DNA of 7,570 bases. It comes from Gammaproteobacteria bacterium. Lineage in GTDB: Bacteria; Pseudomonadota; Gammaproteobacteria; Xanthomonadales; Wenzhouxiangellaceae. The notes under the pieces were generated by a model. It was not told the origin of the DNA. It did not search any database and was given only the letters and a program-made list of their open reading frames with translations. Shown piece by piece: positions 6,495 through 7,570 of the stretch. Within the stretch, counting starts at the first letter, position 1. Each line of letters opens with the position of its first letter. The position numbers and the translations under genes were made by a program. Location: assembly GCA_003561495.1 (NCBI GenBank), contig PWWM01000108.1, positions 1 through 7,570 of the forward strand, in the 5' to 3' direction.

Positions 6495-7570
6495 ATGAAG
6501 AGAACCAACGAACTGATCGTCGCGCTGGCGGTGATGGCTGTGATAATCGTGATCACCTGGGGGCTTTTTGCCGTCGGGGACAACATGCCGCGTGGCGTGA
6601 CCCCCTTCAGCAAGGACGTCTACCAGCTACACAACCTGATCCTGGGCATCGTGACGGTGATCGGTGTACTGGTCTTCACGGCCATGTTTACTTCGGTCAT
6701 TGTGCATCGCAAGTCCAAGGGTTACGAGCCGGCCAAGTTCACCCATTCCACCAAGGCGGAAATCATATGGACCGCCATTCCGGTACTGATCCTGGTCGCC
6801 ATGGCGATTCCAGCAACTGTGGTCCTGATCGACATGGAGGATACCGGTGGCGCCGAGATGAATATCAAGATCACCGGTTACCAGTGGCTATGGAAGTATG
6901 ACTATCTGGAGGATGATGTCAGCTTTTATTCGGCACTGGATCGTGACAGCAACCGCGCGCGCCAGATTGGATCGGGCATCGATCCGCGCACCGTCGAGAA
7001 CTACCTGCTCGAAGTCGACAACCGCATGGTCGTTCCGGTCAACACTCGCATTCGTTTCCTGCTGACCGCTGATGATGTGATTCACAGCTGGTGGGTGCCG
7101 GAACTGGGCTGGAAGCGAGACGCCATACCCGGCACGGTCAATGAAGCATGGACCTACATCGAGGAAGAGGGCGTCTACCGCGGCCAATGCGCCGAGCTGT
7201 GCGGCAAGGATCATGGTTTCATGCCCATCGTGGTCGAAGCCGTCTCGCGTGAGGCATATGATGCCTGGGTCGCCGAACAGCGAGAGGAAACCGCACGCGT
7301 GGCCCATGAGGCCGCGCGCCTTTGGACACGCGAGGAATTGATGGATCATGGCGCCAATGTCTACCAGGCCCAGTGTGCCGCCTGTCACCAGTCCGATGGC
7401 ACCGGTCTGGAGCCGGCTTTCCCGGCGTTGGCTCGAGACGGGTCTCCAACCGGTGAGCTGAGCGAACACATGGAGATCGTCCTGAATGGCCGTGACGGCA
7501 AGGCCATGACCGGTTTCCGTGAGCGTTTGCAGCCGCAGGACATCGCCGCGGCGCTGACTTACACGAGAAA
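6495..7570 (+). CDS. coxB: Cytochrome c oxidase subunit II with fused cytochrome c domain (3' end outside window)
   Basis: Subunit II of an aa3/caa3-type haem-copper oxidase receives electrons at its CuA centre and passes them to subunit I for oxygen reduction. The window holds 358 codons and the reading frame is still open at the edge. A hydrophobic stretch at about 7-27 is probably a signal peptide. Membrane helices follow at about 47-70 and 89-113. The cupredoxin domain contains GYQWLWKYDY (128-137) and all CuA ligands: His197 in IHSWWVPELG, then Cys232, Glu234, Cys236, His240 and Met243 in GQCAELCGKDHGFM. After a charged linker (about 252-280) comes a class I cytochrome c domain with CAACH (294-298) for covalent haem attachment. 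Met338 in KAMTGF is the likely axial ligand. The fused haem domain suggests the oxidase accepts electrons through its own cytochrome c. Subunits I and III are expected just downstream but are not visible. Confidence 0.96.
   Translation, partial: MKRTNELIVALAVMAVIIVITWGLFAVGDNMPRGVTPFSKDVYQLHNLILGIVTVIGVLVFTAMFTSVIVHRKSKGYEPAKFTHSTKAEIIWTAIPVLILVAMAIPATVVLIDMEDTGGAEMNIKITGYQWLWKYDYLEDDVSFYSALDRDSNRARQIGSGIDPRTVENYLLEVDNRMVVPVNTRIRFLLTADDVIHSWWVPELGWKRDAIPGTVNEAWTYIEEEGVYRGQCAELCGKDHGFMPIVVEAVSREAYDAWVAEQREETARVAHEAARLWTREELMDHGANVYQAQCAACHQSDGTGLEPAFPALARDGSPTGELSEHMEIVLNGRDGKAMTGFRERLQPQDIAAALTYTR

Noticed and set aside
6888..7469. A 193-codon minus-strand open frame opposite coxB
   Set aside because: It covers the CuA and haem c domains of an unmistakable coxB, so it is a shadow frame.

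Overview
This 7.6 kb window looks like chromosomal DNA from a fairly high-GC gammaproteobacterium. The evidence is a GspA/GspB (ExeA/ExeB) pair, a bifunctional PutA and a proteobacterial coxB with a fused cytochrome c domain. The lineage may lie near the Xanthomonadales/Chromatiales/Wenzhouxiangella-type groups, but this is inference from gene content and no genus can be assigned.

Layout: two divergent gene blocks flank a 120-bp intergenic region at 5839-5958. The minus-strand block reads putA (proline to glutamate, 5838-2680), then gspA/exeA (AAA ATPase with a periplasmic peptidoglycan-binding part, 2676-1132), then gspB (1127-87). The start of a further gene (63-1) runs off the window edge. 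Gaps between the three complete genes are only 3-4 nt, so they are probably co-transcribed. The plus-strand block reads a DUF2244 membrane protein (5959-6492), then coxB (6495 to the window end), which is subunit II of an aa3/caa3-type cytochrome c oxidase carrying both a CuA site and a covalent-haem CXXCH motif.

Function: PutA feeds electrons from proline into the quinone pool. The cox block encodes part of a terminal oxidase. GspA and GspB are inner-membrane proteins that, in known systems, remodel or bind peptidoglycan so that the type II secretion secretin can assemble. The link between putA and gspAB is positional only; I see no biochemical reason for it.

No RNA genes, insertion sequences, CRISPR arrays or phage genes were seen. 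I find no convincing undescribed system. The points worth a second look are the putA-gspA-gspB arrangement, PutA's missing DNA-binding domain and uncertain start, and an interrupted palindrome in the divergent promoter region.
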